Assembly (NCBI GenBank): GCA_002356515.1
Contig: AP017605.1
Span: 806,001-870,000, forward strand
Reading direction: 5' to 3'
DNA length: 64,000 nt
Source: Mesorhizobium loti
Lineage (GTDB): Bacteria; Pseudomonadota; Alphaproteobacteria; Rhizobiales; Rhizobiaceae
Part shown: positions 16,461 through 27,800 of the stretch, in pieces
Layout: each line of letters opens with the position of its first letter
Numbering within the stretch: position 1 is the first letter of the stretch
Position numbers and translations under genes: made by a program
Notes under the pieces: model-generated
Seen by the model: only the letters and a program-made list of their open reading frames with translations
The model's database searches: none
What the model was told of the DNA's origin: nothing

Positions 16461-16865
16461 CTAACCGCCGACCAGCGGCACCGTGACGGTCGTGGCGTAG
16501 TTGATCGGAAAGCTGTCGAGGTAAGGGAAGTCGACGACAAAGGCGTAGGTGGCGGTCAGATGCGCCATGCGGAAGCCGCCGCTCGCCGGGTCGATGGCGA
16601 TCGTCACGTTCACATCCTTCAAACCCAAAGCCTGCAATTTCTGCGTCGCGATCGCTTGGATGTCGGCCTGGGTCAATGTGTTCTGAAGCTGCAGCGAGCG
16701 CGACGACGTTTCCAGCGTATAGCGGACGCTGGAGACGGAGTTCATTGACCAGCCCAAGGCGAAGATCCCGAACAGCAATATAATGAGGAAAGGCGCGATC
16801 AGCGCGAACTCCAACCCGGCTCCGCCCGATCGGTTCCGCCTGAACGCGCTAGCCCTACCGAACAC
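16461..16865 (-). CDS. TadE-like pilus assembly protein
   Basis: A 134-residue pseudopilin-type protein. After a basic leader comes [26 protein letters not shown], the TadE/TadF pattern of a glutamate near the start of a single N-terminal hydrophobic helix that inserts in the inner membrane and is normally processed by the TadV peptidase. The mature part is exported. Start GTG 16865 overlaps the end of the upstream TadE-like gene by 11 bases, so they are one operon. No other tad genes (cpaF, tadB/C, rcpA) are in the window. Confidence 0.85.
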   Translation of the reverse strand: MFGRASAFRRNRSGGAGLEFALIAPFLIILLFGIFALGWSMNSVSSVRYTLETSSRSLQLQNTLTQADIQAIATQKLQALGLKDVNVTIAIDPASGGFRMAHLTATYAFVVDFPYLDSFPINYATTVTVPLVGG

Positions 16866-17295
16866 GGATCACCTCCAGGTGGCCGATGACGCTCGGACCA
16901 GAAAAGACGCCGAAGGTGAAGGGCGGCGTCCAAGTGGCGGATGCCTGTATCTGGACATAGACCGATGGCACTTTTGGCCCGCTGCACAGGGTGGAGGCAT
17001 CGACCACGGTCGTCCCGCACATGTAGATCCGGCTTAGCGTGACCTGGCCGTCCGCCGGCCGTTTCTCCCAGCTCGAAATGGCAACGGCCTGCGTCGCCGT
17101 ATCATTGCTCGAGCCTCCCATGATCAGATTGGCGGCGGTCTTCACGCCGGCACGCATCGACAGCGAGCTCGTCACATAGGACCAGCCGTCGATGATGCCG
17201 AGCAGCGCCACGCACAGGAAAGGCAGGACCATCGCGAACTCGACCGCGGCAACTCCCGCTTTGTCGCTCAGGATCGGCGCAGATCGGGGTTCCAC
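16855..17295 (-). CDS. TadE-like pilus assembly protein
   Basis: A 146-residue protein with [20 protein letters not shown], the TadE N-terminal motif with its conserved glutamate and following hydrophobic helix. The exported domain has three cysteines. The frame is open far upstream, but GTG 17295, just after the stop of the TadG-like gene at 17301, gives the expected short leader. It sits in a tight three-gene set with the TadG-like gene before it and the second TadE-like gene after it. Confidence 0.8.
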   Translation of the reverse strand: MEPRSAPILSDKAGVAAVEFAMVLPFLCVALLGIIDGWSYVTSSLSMRAGVKTAANLIMGGSSNDTATQAVAISSWEKRPADGQVTLSRIYMCGTTVVDASTLCSGPKVPSVYVQIQASATWTPPFTFGVFSGPSVIGHLEVIRVR

Positions 17296-17300
17296 GGAGG

Positions 17301-18527
17301 CTACTCTACCAGCGCCACGGACTGCGCCGCCGGAATGTCGCGCATTCCGAGGCTCGTGCAATCCTGATTGATGGTTGTGCTGCCGGACCATTGAATCGTA
17401 TTGGCGACGACTTGGGTGCAGCCGCTGTTGCCCGAGAAGTTGCCAAGATAATTCACTTGCTGTTTGGGGAAGTAGATGGCCCCGGTTAGCAGCGAATCCG
17501 CTGTGCCATTGAATGTGCTGGATGCGCTGTTGCCGGTCCTGTCGCCGTAGAACAGCACACCGGAATAGGTGCCCGAGGTCGGCGCGCTGAGCTTCACGGA
17601 GGCGTTGCCATTCATGCTGACGGTGGAACTGCCCGACATGAAGATCGTCACACCGCTGCCGATGACGGCCGCGTTGGCGTTTATCTTGAGATCGCCCTGA
17701 ACGACATAGACGCCGGGCGAAAGGGCGACATTGCCCTTCAGCGTCATGCCGCTGCAATAGGTGCCTGGACTCAGCGTCGCCTTGTTGTCGTTCTGGCAAG
17801 GGTTCGAGGCCGCCGGGGTCGGAAGGTCGGCAAATGGATCGGCGGCAGGCAGCGCCTGGGTAATCGGTGCCGCGCAGACGGTGGTGATGGGATTGCTGAG
17901 AGAGACGCCGCCCGCCGATATCAGGCAATCGACCTGAAGGCCCGCCGAGCCCTGAAGCTTGATGGCGTCCGAGGCGATCGAATTGGACATTATCACGCAA
18001 CCGGTGACCTTCACGCTGGTATTGCCTGAAAACAGTACAGCCTGCGAGGCGGTCGGATCGAGTGCCTCCATGCAGGCTTTCGAGGCATTGGTGATGAGGG
18101 CCACCGCCCTCGCCTGCTCGGGAACCTTGCCTTGCGTAAAGATCGAGGTGAAAATCCGGTCGAGGTTCTGGCCGACGATAACCTCAACCGCTTTCTTCGC
18201 CGTGTTCGGTCCGGATACAGGCGGCGTGTTGACGACGATCGTGCCCGAGCCCAGCCCATTGCTCGCTGCCGACCGCGTCGCGGCCGCGACGATCGTCGAC
18301 TTGTCGGAACCCGAGATCTGTTCAAGCGCGCCGGCATAGGCCGCGGCATCGGCCGTCGCCTGCAGTTTCAGGCTGTTGTAGTACCAGTAGGAGGTCTCCA
18401 CCCCGAAGCCGGCGGCGCCGACAACGATCGGCAGGCTTAGGGCGAAGATGGTAGCGACATTTGCACTTGTACCCCGGCGTATACCGGTTGCCATGAGCCG
18501 AATTAGGGTGAAGCAATTCAAAGCCAT
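17301..18527 (-). CDS. TadG-like Flp pilus assembly protein
   Basis: A 408-residue protein. The N-terminal region (RRGTSANVATIFALSLPIVVGAAGFGVE, about residues 17-44) is the Tad/TadG-like membrane helix, followed by the typical YWYYNSLKLQATADAAAYAGA segment. The rest is a periplasmic, Ser/Thr/Asn/Gly-rich region with repeated beta-like stretches (NVALSPGVYVVQGDLKINANAAV), resembling a filamentous beta-helix rather than the von Willebrand domain of some TadG proteins. It is the first gene of the three-gene set. Confidence 0.8.
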   Translation of the reverse strand: MALNCFTLIRLMATGIRRGTSANVATIFALSLPIVVGAAGFGVETSYWYYNSLKLQATADAAAYAGALEQISGSDKSTIVAAATRSAASNGLGSGTIVVNTPPVSGPNTAKKAVEVIVGQNLDRIFTSIFTQGKVPEQARAVALITNASKACMEALDPTASQAVLFSGNTSVKVTGCVIMSNSIASDAIKLQGSAGLQVDCLISAGGVSLSNPITTVCAAPITQALPAADPFADLPTPAASNPCQNDNKATLSPGTYCSGMTLKGNVALSPGVYVVQGDLKINANAAVIGSGVTIFMSGSSTVSMNGNASVKLSAPTSGTYSGVLFYGDRTGNSASSTFNGTADSLLTGAIYFPKQQVNYLGNFSGNSGCTQVVANTIQWSGSTTINQDCTSLGMRDIPAAQSVALVE

Positions 18528-18807
18528 AGCTTGAATTAGAAAGCACGCATATATGAAGGAACGGCTAAAAAGTTCCGTTCATTTTTTGAATTGGCTTCAA
18601 AACACCCGACCGTTGGCTGACCGGTGCGCGCAGACATCGCTGAACACGCGCCCCACGCGGACGCCGGCGATGGTTCCGCCGTTCCTTGGTGGAACGATTG
18701 CGCGGCAGCGACGAGTCACCGAGGGTCCGGCAGCGAAGGCAAGCGTCGATGCCTCAGAGCTGCCAGCCTGCTATAGATGCGCTATGTCTTGACCGGCGAG
18801 CCCTCGC

Positions 18808-21800
18808 CTACCAGTTCACCCTGAACCCGACATTGCCACCATAGGTCTGCACCCGGTCGGCGAACTTGCCGTCGAAGGTGGCGAAGACCGATGTGTTGCC
18901 GCTCCAGTTCAGCTTGACGCCGGCGTTGACGGTGACCGCGTCCTCGGCCGCCGCGGCCCCCTGGACGACGAAGGCGTAGCCCGGTGCCGCCTGGAAGGTG
19001 GGTTCGACCGAGCGGTCCGGCTTGAACTCATGCAGCCAGGCGGCACGGCCCCAGGCCTGCAGCGTCTTCGTCTCGCCGATGGCAACCGTGGTGTCGAGTT
19101 GCAGGCCGAGCGAGACCGGCAGCGAGATGACCGTGCGGCTGTCGAAGTCGAGGCCGAGCGCTCCGTCGCTGGTCGACTTTTCCGAGAAGGCCTGCATCGC
19201 CAGTGCTTGGAACTGCAGCCCTGCGAACGGCGTGATGGCGCCGGCGCCGAATGGCTGCCGCCAGCCGGCCTCGAGGCTGGTGCCGAAGCCGGCGCTCATG
19301 AAATCGCCAGTCCAGTGTTCCCTGGTGATTGCCGGCACCGGATTGAGCGGATTGGGCGCGCCAGGCACAGAGGTGAAGCGGTCGGTCGTATTGCTGTAGA
19401 GATCCATCGCCAGCGAACCGTTGATGTAGAACTGGCCCCATTTGCGTGCGCCATAGGCGCCGGCATGGCCGCCAATGATGTTGCCCGAGGTTTCGCGATC
19501 CGGCACGGTGAAGGATCCGGCGACGCCGCCGAGCGCGAAGCCCATCAGCACGTCGGGATCGCCTTGCGAGTCGAGGCCGACGGCGAAGTTGCCCGACTTG
19601 TAACCAAGGGCCGCGCTGCCGACCACGGGATCGCCGGAAGCCACGCCCGAATTGCCGCCCGCCGTTGCCCAGTAATTCCAGCGCTGCGGGTTGGGCGCCT
19701 TGGTCAAGGCATCGAACGGATGCGCCTTGCCCGGCGGTTCGGCATAGGCCGCCTCAGGCACCTTCAGCGACTGGCTCATCGGATCCGTCGACAGGCCCAT
19801 GCGCCAGGCATCGGACTGCCGGTTCATCTGCGCCAGGAAGGTGTTGTTGGCGTCGAACTCCGGCTGCTGGAAGCCGCTGATGCCCTCGCCAGAGATCGTG
19901 TCGTAGACGGCGCCAAGCTGGTCGAGCGTCGGAATGTAGAAGATCGCGTTGGCGATCTTGGTGAAGTTCGGCGACGTCAGATCGGTCTGGATCGCGTTGA
20001 TCGCCTGACCCACCGCGGTCTGGTTCTCGGTCAGGCCGGTGCGGGCGAAATTGATGTCGACATTGAGGACGATATCCTCAGGATTCGGATATTTCAGCGA
20101 ATATTGCGCCACCGCGCTCGGGATCGTATCGAGCTTCAGTCCATTGTCGGTGACACCGCCCTGCGCCTCCAGGATGACGTAGTCCTGATTGCCTGGCTTT
20201 GCCGCGCCGGGGTTCATGATGTTGATGCTGACCAGGCCATTGACGTCGGCCTTCCCGCTCACATTGATGCGGTCCGCTTCAGGGTCGAGATCGAGATCGA
20301 GCAGATAGACGCCGCCAAGCGACTGCGACCAGTTGCCGGTGACCTCGGTCGTCATCACGCGGTCGAGACCGCCGGGAGCAGCGAAACCGTCATTGTTGAA
20401 CTGGCCAGGCAGGTCGAGGTAGACCGTGTCGCCCATCAGATAGACCGCGTTGGTCTTGTTGTTGAAGATGTTGAGACCGGCGCCGAGGTCCATCGATCCG
20501 ACCGTCAGGTACTTGTTGTCGAACGTTTCATTGCCGACGCCGCCGCGCATGGCATAGCCGTCGATCAACGATATCGAACGGACGGTGCCGTTGTTGGTCA
20601 GGAGATTGTCCCTGCCGTCCTTGTAGCTGATGCCGGCACCCGCACCTGAGCCGCCGGTGATCGTCACGCCGCTGGCAATGGTGACGTTGATGTCGCCATT
20701 GTCGGCAATGTCGCCAGTGCCGCCGGCGCTCTGCTCCATCAGCGCGAAGGAATTCTTGCCGGTGACCGCGAGGTCGGCCGTTTGCGTGAAGGTGATGGCG
20801 CCGCCGGTGCCGCCGCCGCCGGCGCTGCCCATGAACCCTTGCGGCGCGGCGACCATGGCCATCATCATGCTGCTTGCGGCCTGCACCTGGTCGAGGCCGA
20901 GATAGTTGCCGGAGAAGCCGCCGACGCCACCGCCGCCGCCGATGCTCTGGCCGAACACGCCGACCGAATTGTCGCCGGTGATGAGCATGGCGACGTTGCT
21001 GTTGATGGTGACCACACCGCCATTGCCGCTGCCGCCGGCGACCGCCTGGACGATGCCGTCGGTGCCAGCGGTCACCACGCCGCCACCGCCGCCGACGGAC
21101 TGCGCGAAGATACCGACCGAGCCATTGCCGGTAAGCCTGATCTGCCCCGTATTGGTAACGGTGACATCGCCGCCCTTGCCGGTCGCGCCAGTATCGCCGC
21201 CGATGAACACCGGCACGCCGATGGCCGCCGCAATCGCGGTGCCGCCCGAGCCGCCGCCGCCGCCGACCGATTGCGCGAAGATCGCGACGGAATTGTCGCC
21301 GTCGAGCTGCATGGCGCCATTGTTGATGACGGTAACAATGCCACCGTCGCCGCCAGCGGCACCCTTGCCGCCGAGCGCGATGGCAAGGCCGGGCGGACCG
21401 CCCGATACGGAATAGGACGCGCCGCCGGCACCGCCGCCGCCGCCCACCGACTGCGCCATGATGCCGGTCGAGCCGAAGCCCTTTGTGTGGATGATGCCGT
21501 CACTGAAATTGGTGACATTGACGTTGCCGCCCTTGCCATTGGTGCCGCCGTCGCCGCCGATGCCGAAGGTGAAGGCGCCGGGCGCTGGGCTCGCCGCCAC
21601 GCTCATGGCGCCCGTGCCGCCGCCGCCGCCGATCGATTCGGCGAAGATCGCCACCGACGAGGCCGACACTGTCGTGATGTCGCCATGGTTGTTGACGGTG
21701 ACGACGCCGCCATCGCCCGAACTGCCGCCGCCACCACCGACGCCGATCGCAACCGGCACGATGCTGACGCCGAAGGCGCCGCCGCCCGAGCCGCCACCGG

Positions 21801-24800
21801 CGCCGACCGACTGCGCGAAGATGCCGTGCGCGCCGACGCCTTCGACCGTGATCGTGCCATTGGCATTGTTGTTGACGGTGACGACGCCGCCAGAGCCGGT
21901 GCTGCCGGCCGTGGTGCCGTTGCCGACATCGCCACCCTTGCCGCCGACGGCAATGAAGCCGATCGCGCGGCCGCCCGAACCACCGCCGCCGCCGATCGAC
22001 TGGGCGTTGATGCCATCCGCGCCGGCGCCATAGGTGTGCAGGCTGTTGTCGTTGGTGACATTGACGATGCCGCCGATGCCGGACGAGCCGCCGGCGCCAC
22101 CGATCGAGATCAGGGCCGGGATCGAGCCGGTGATGCCGCCATTCTTGCCACCGCCCGAACCACCGCCGCCACCCACCGACTGCGCCTGGATCGCGTAGGA
22201 ATCGATGCCGTGCGTCTCGATCATCGCGTCGTTGATGACATCCACCTGGCCGCCGGAGCCGCTGGCGCCACCCGAGCCGCCCACCGCGATCGCGCTGATG
22301 CCGAGCGAGCCGCCGGCGCCACCGCCGCCGCCGATCGATTGCGCGAAAATGCCAACCGAATCATCGGCATGGGTGAGGATGCCGCCATAATTGTTGACCG
22401 TGACATGACCGCCGGTGCCGCCCGCCTTGCCTGAGCCGCCGAGCGACAGCAGGCCGCCGGCGCCACCGCCCGTGCCACCACCGCCACCGACCGACTGCGC
22501 AAAGATGCCAGCCGAATAGCCCTGCTCCGGGTCGGCGCTCGGCGCGCCCTCTGCCGGCGGCGTCGGCGACGTGCCGAATGTCTGGATGATGGCCATGCCG
22601 GCCTGGCTGAGGTCGGACTTGCCGTTGGTGACGGTGACCGAGCCGCCATTGCCGGCGGCCTTGCCCTGGCCGCCGATGCCGACGGTGCCGAGCGCGCCCG
22701 CCTCGCCGTCGCCGCCATCGCCGCCGCCGCCGCCGATCGACTGGGCGTGGATGCCGTCCGACTTGGTGCCGTTGGTGGTGATCACGCCTTCATTGGTGAC
22801 GATGACGGTACCGCCATTGCCGCCGCCGGCGCCGTTGCCGCCAATGGCGACCGTGCCGGAACGCGTCAGGCTGCTGGTGCCGAGCGGCTTCAGGAGCAAC
22901 GTCGGATCGACCGGCACGTAAGGTATCGCAAGCAGGCCGCCGGTACCCACATAGGCATCGCCGCCAATGCCGCCGCCGCCGCCGATCGACTGGGCGACGA
23001 TGCCGGACGACTTGTCGCCATGCGTGGTGATGAAATCATAGTTGCCGACATCGACGGTCTGGGCGTCATTGCCGGTTCCGCCAGCGCCACCGACCGTCGC
23101 CTGCAGGTTCCAGTTCGGCTTGCCACCGGCCGGTTCACAGACTTTCGGCAGGGTGCATTTCGCACCAAGCTGCAACGAGATCGAATTGGCGCGGCCGCCG
23201 GTGCCGCCGCCGCCGCCGATCGATTGCGCCAGGATGCCGAAGGCGCCCATGCCGTTGGTTTCGATGCCGCCATACTGCCTGATAGTGACGTTCCCGCCCG
23301 TGTTGCCGTTGCCGGCCGAGCCACCAACGGCGACGCTGACATTGACCTGCGTGCCCGCATTGTTGCCGTTGAGGCCGAGCACGCCGGTGATAGCGTTGCC
23401 GCCGGAGCCGCCGCCGCCGCCGACCGATTGCGCGAAGATGCCGTAGGCGCCGTCACCATTGGTCACGGTCTGGCCGGCCGCGAGCAAGCCGGTCTGCAAC
23501 AGGCCGTGATTGGTCACGAAGACGGCGCCGGCAAAGCCGGCGTCGCCGCCGAAGCCGCCGACGGTCACGCCGGCATTGAAATTGGTTCCGGTACCGAGCG
23601 AGCCGATCACGGCCGAGACGGCCATGCCGCCATTGCCGCCACCGCCGCCGATCGACTGCGCCTGGATGGCGTGCGATTCGACGCCGTAGGTCGAAATCGC
23701 ACCAGTATTGTCGATCGTCACCTTGTCGCTGTTGGTGCCGGCGCCGCCGAAGCCGCCGACGCTGGCCGACAGGGTCTTGGCATCGGTGCCGGCAATCACG
23801 CCGGAGATCGCCATGCCGCCATTGCCGCCGCTGCCGCCGACCGATTGTGCGAACAGGCCGACAGACTGATCGCCGGTGGTGATGGTCGAGCCGTGGCGCG
23901 TCAGCAGAACTTCGCCGCCGGTGCCGCCGCCGCCGCCCTCGCCGCCGACCGCGGCGGTGATCTGGTTGCCACCCTCACCGAGGTTGAGCGCTGCCGCCAC
24001 GCTAAGCCCACCGGTGCCGCCGCCACCGCCGACCGATTGCGCCAGCACGCCGAAGGCCTTGTCGCCGCCGGTCTGGATAATGCCGGTGGAATCGACGGTG
24101 ACCTTCTCGGCATCGCCGCCCGAACCGGCGCCGCCACCAAGCGATACCGAGACCGCGCCGTTCTTGCTCGGGTTCTTGCCGAGCGAGCCTTTGATCGTCG
24201 CGGCAAAGGAGAACCCGCCATTGCCGCCACCGCCGCCGACGGACTGCGCCAAGATGCCGTTCGCGCCATTGCCTTCGGTCAGGATGTTATCCACCGAGGT
24301 GACGTTGACGATCTTGCCATCGCCGGAACCCGCACCGGAGCCGCCGACGGAGACGGCGATCGCGGCCTTGGCATTCTGGCCGGTGACCGAAACAGCACCG
24401 GAGAAGCCGCCATCGCCGCCGCCGCCACCAACCGACTGCGCGAAGATGCCATTCGAGTCCCCGCCAACGGTGTGAATGGTCGCGTTGTTATTGGCGAGCG
24501 TGGTGCCGACATTGCTGTTGACGACGACGCGGCCGCCATCCTGGCCGGCACCACCATTGCCGCCGACGCTGACGCTGGCGCCACCGGCGCCGTCGACGAC
24601 CATTTCGCCGGAAATGGCGAAGCCACCGGTGCCGCCGCCGCCGCCGATCGACTGGGCAAGGATACCGTTCGCCTTGTCGCCGGTCGTGTCGATCGTGCCG
24701 ATATTGTTGACCGTGACCAGCTGGGAGGTGCCGCCCTTGGCGCCGGCGCCGCCGACAGAAACCGCAGCGGCCGCTTTCTGGCCGGCGCCAGCGATGGTGA

Positions 24801-27800
24801 CCGCGGCTCCGCCATTGCCGCCGCCGCCGCCGACCGATTGCGCCAATATGCCGTTCGAACCGTTCTTGAGGGTCACAATATTGCCGGTCGAGGTCACGGT
24901 GACCGTGTCGGCGTTGCCGCCGCCCTTGCCGGAACCGCCGACACCGACGCCGATCGCACCGGCTCCCGTGGTGATCGCAAGCGCGCCGGTGAAGCCGCCA
25001 TTGCCGCCGCCGCCGCCGATCGACTGCGCCAGTATGCCGTCGGCCTTCAAACCTTCGGTCCTGAGATCGCCGGTCGAGGTGACGGTGACCGATTTGGCGT
25101 TGCCGCCATTGTCGCCCGAACCGCCGACACCCACGGCCAGACTGCCGGTGCCCTCGCCGGTCAGCGTGCCGGCTATCGCGCCGCCGCCATTGCCGCCGCC
25201 GCCGCCGACCGATTGCGCGAAGATCGCATGCGAGCCGTCGCCGTCGGTCTCGATGTTGCCGTGGCTGGTGACGGTGACGACCGCGGCGTCGCCGCCGCTC
25301 GAGCCGGAGCCCCCCACCGCGACACTGGCCGCCATATCCTTGCTGCCGGCCAACGCAATGGCAAAGCCGCCATTGCCGCCACCACCGCCGACCGACTGCG
25401 CCATGATGCCGAAGGAGTCTTTCCCTCCGGTCAGGATGTTGTTGTAGCTGGTGACGGTGACCGTATCGGCGGTCGAGCCGGATCCGGCGCCGCCGCCGAT
25501 GCTGACGCCCAGCCCGCCACCGCCGAGCCCAACGCCGAGGCTGCCGGCGAAGCCGCCCGAGCCGCCGCCGCCGCCGACCGACTGCGCGAAGATGCCGGAG
25601 GAATTGTCGCCCTGGGTCCAGATCGAGACCGTGTTTGCGGCCGGCGCCTGCAGCACCGGCTGGCCATTGGAGTCGACGAGGCTATAGCTGTTGACGATCA
25701 CCTTTCCGGCGGTCGAGCCGGTGGCGCCCGTGCCGCCGACGCCGACGCCGATGCCGGCATTGCCTGTGGTGGCCGAGCCGGCAACCGCGAAGCCGCCATT
25801 GCCGCCGCCGCCGCCAATCGACTGCGCCAGGATGCCGTTGGAGAATTTGCCCGTCGTCGTGATCGTGCCGGAGCTTGTCACCGTCACGTCCTTGCCGACG
25901 CCGCCGACGCCACCCTTGCCGCCGATCGCGACCGACGCCGTCGCCGCATCGGGGTCGCCGAGTGCACCGGTGACGGCAACGCTGAAGCCGCCATTGCCGC
26001 CGCCGCCGCCGATCGACTGGGCGATGATGCCGGACGAATTGTCGAAATTCGTCGCGATGTTGCCGGTCGAGGTCACCTTGACGATGTCGGCGCTGCCGCC
26101 GCCCGCACCGCTGCCGCCAAACGCCACGCCGACGGCGATCGACTTGCCGCCGGCAAGCGTGCCGGCAAAACCGCCATTGCCGCCGCCGCCGCCGACCGAT
26201 TGCGCCAGTATGCCGGCCGCGCCCGTGCCGCGAACACCGCCCGATATGAAGCCGGCGCCCGTCGATATGTTGCCCGTCGAGATGACGGTGACATCGAGGC
26301 CGTTGCCGGCCGCGCCGCCCTTGCCGCCAAGCGCCACGCCGATACCGGCATCCTTGGCAAGCGCCAGCGAAACGGTCGAGCCGCCATTGCCACCGCCGCC
26401 GCCGACCGACTGCGCCAGAATGCCGATCGCCTGGTCGCCATAGGTGGTGATATCGCCGGTCGAGGTGACGCGGACGGTTTTCGCGCTGCCGCCGCCGGCG
26501 CCATTGCCGCCGAGTCCGACCGCGGCGCTGACGCCTTGCAGCGTGATCGCGCCGGCACCGGCGAAGCCGCCATTGCCGCCGCCGCCGCCGACCGATTGCG
26601 CCAGGATGCCGATCGACTGGTCGCCATGGGTTTGGATGTTGCCGGTCGAGGTCACTGTCACCTCGCCGGCACTTTGCCCGCTACCGCCACTGCCGCCAAC
26701 GGCCACCGAAGCGCCCAGCGCTCCGGTCGTGAATGTGCCGGCGACGCTGAAGCCGCCATTGCCGCCACCGCCGCCGATCGACTGCGCCAGGATGCCGTCG
26801 GACTGTTTGCCGTAAGTGTCGATGTTGCCGTAGCTGGTGACGAAAACGTCCTTGCCGACGCCACCGGTGGCGCCGCTGCCGCCGACCGAGACCGCGGCCG
26901 CGCCGCCGGCGCCTTCATAGGAACCGGAGACGCTCAGCGTCACGGCGAAGCCGCCATTGCCGCCGCCGCCGCCGATCGATTGCGCCAGGATGCCGGTCGA
27001 GTTGTCGTCTATCGTCAATATGTTGTTCTGGGTGACGGTGTTGCCGACCTTCTTGCCATTGTTGACGGTCGCCGTTCCGGCATCGCCGCCGCCCCCGCCG
27101 GTGCCGCCGAGGCTGACACCGACGCCGACAAGCCCACCCGCCGCGAGGCTGCCGGAGAAGCCGCCATTGCCGCCGCCGCCGCCGATGCTTTCAGCCTGAA
27201 TGCCGACCGCGTTCTTGCCTTCGGTGACAAGGTTCCAGGTGCCGGTATAGCCGGTGGCGACCGCATGGCCGGCGCCGTCGGCATTGACGGTGACGTTGCC
27301 GGCATTGCTGCCGTCGGCGCCGGCGCCCCCAAGTCCGACGCTCGCCGCGCCACCGCCAAGGGCGGCCGAGATGGTGAAGCCGCCATTGCCGCCGCCGCCG
27401 CCGACCGACTGCGCCAGGATGCCGGTCGAATTGTTGCCTTTTGTGTGGATCGAACCGGAACTGCCGACAATGACGTCGGCACCATAACCACCGCCGGCAC
27501 CCTTGCCGCCAATATTGACGGCAATACCGACCGCGCCGCCGATGGCACCGCCGATCGAATAGCCGCCATTGCCGCCGCCACCGCCGACCGATTGGGCAAC
27601 GATGCCGCCGGCATTGTTGCCGGCCGTCGAGATGTCGCTGAGGCTCGACACGGTGACGAGTTTCGATGCACCGCCGGCGCCGCCATCGCCGCCAATGCCG
27701 ATCGCCGCGGCGAATGTCCCGGTAGCGTTGACCGCGACCGCGATCGCCGCGCCGCCGTTGCCGCCTGTGCCGCCGATCGATTGCGCGAAAATGCCACGCG

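Noticed and set aside
18553..18792. A 79-codon plus-strand frame between the TadG-like gene and the adhesin
   Set aside because: No domain or convincing composition; the region more likely contains the promoter of the pilus genes.
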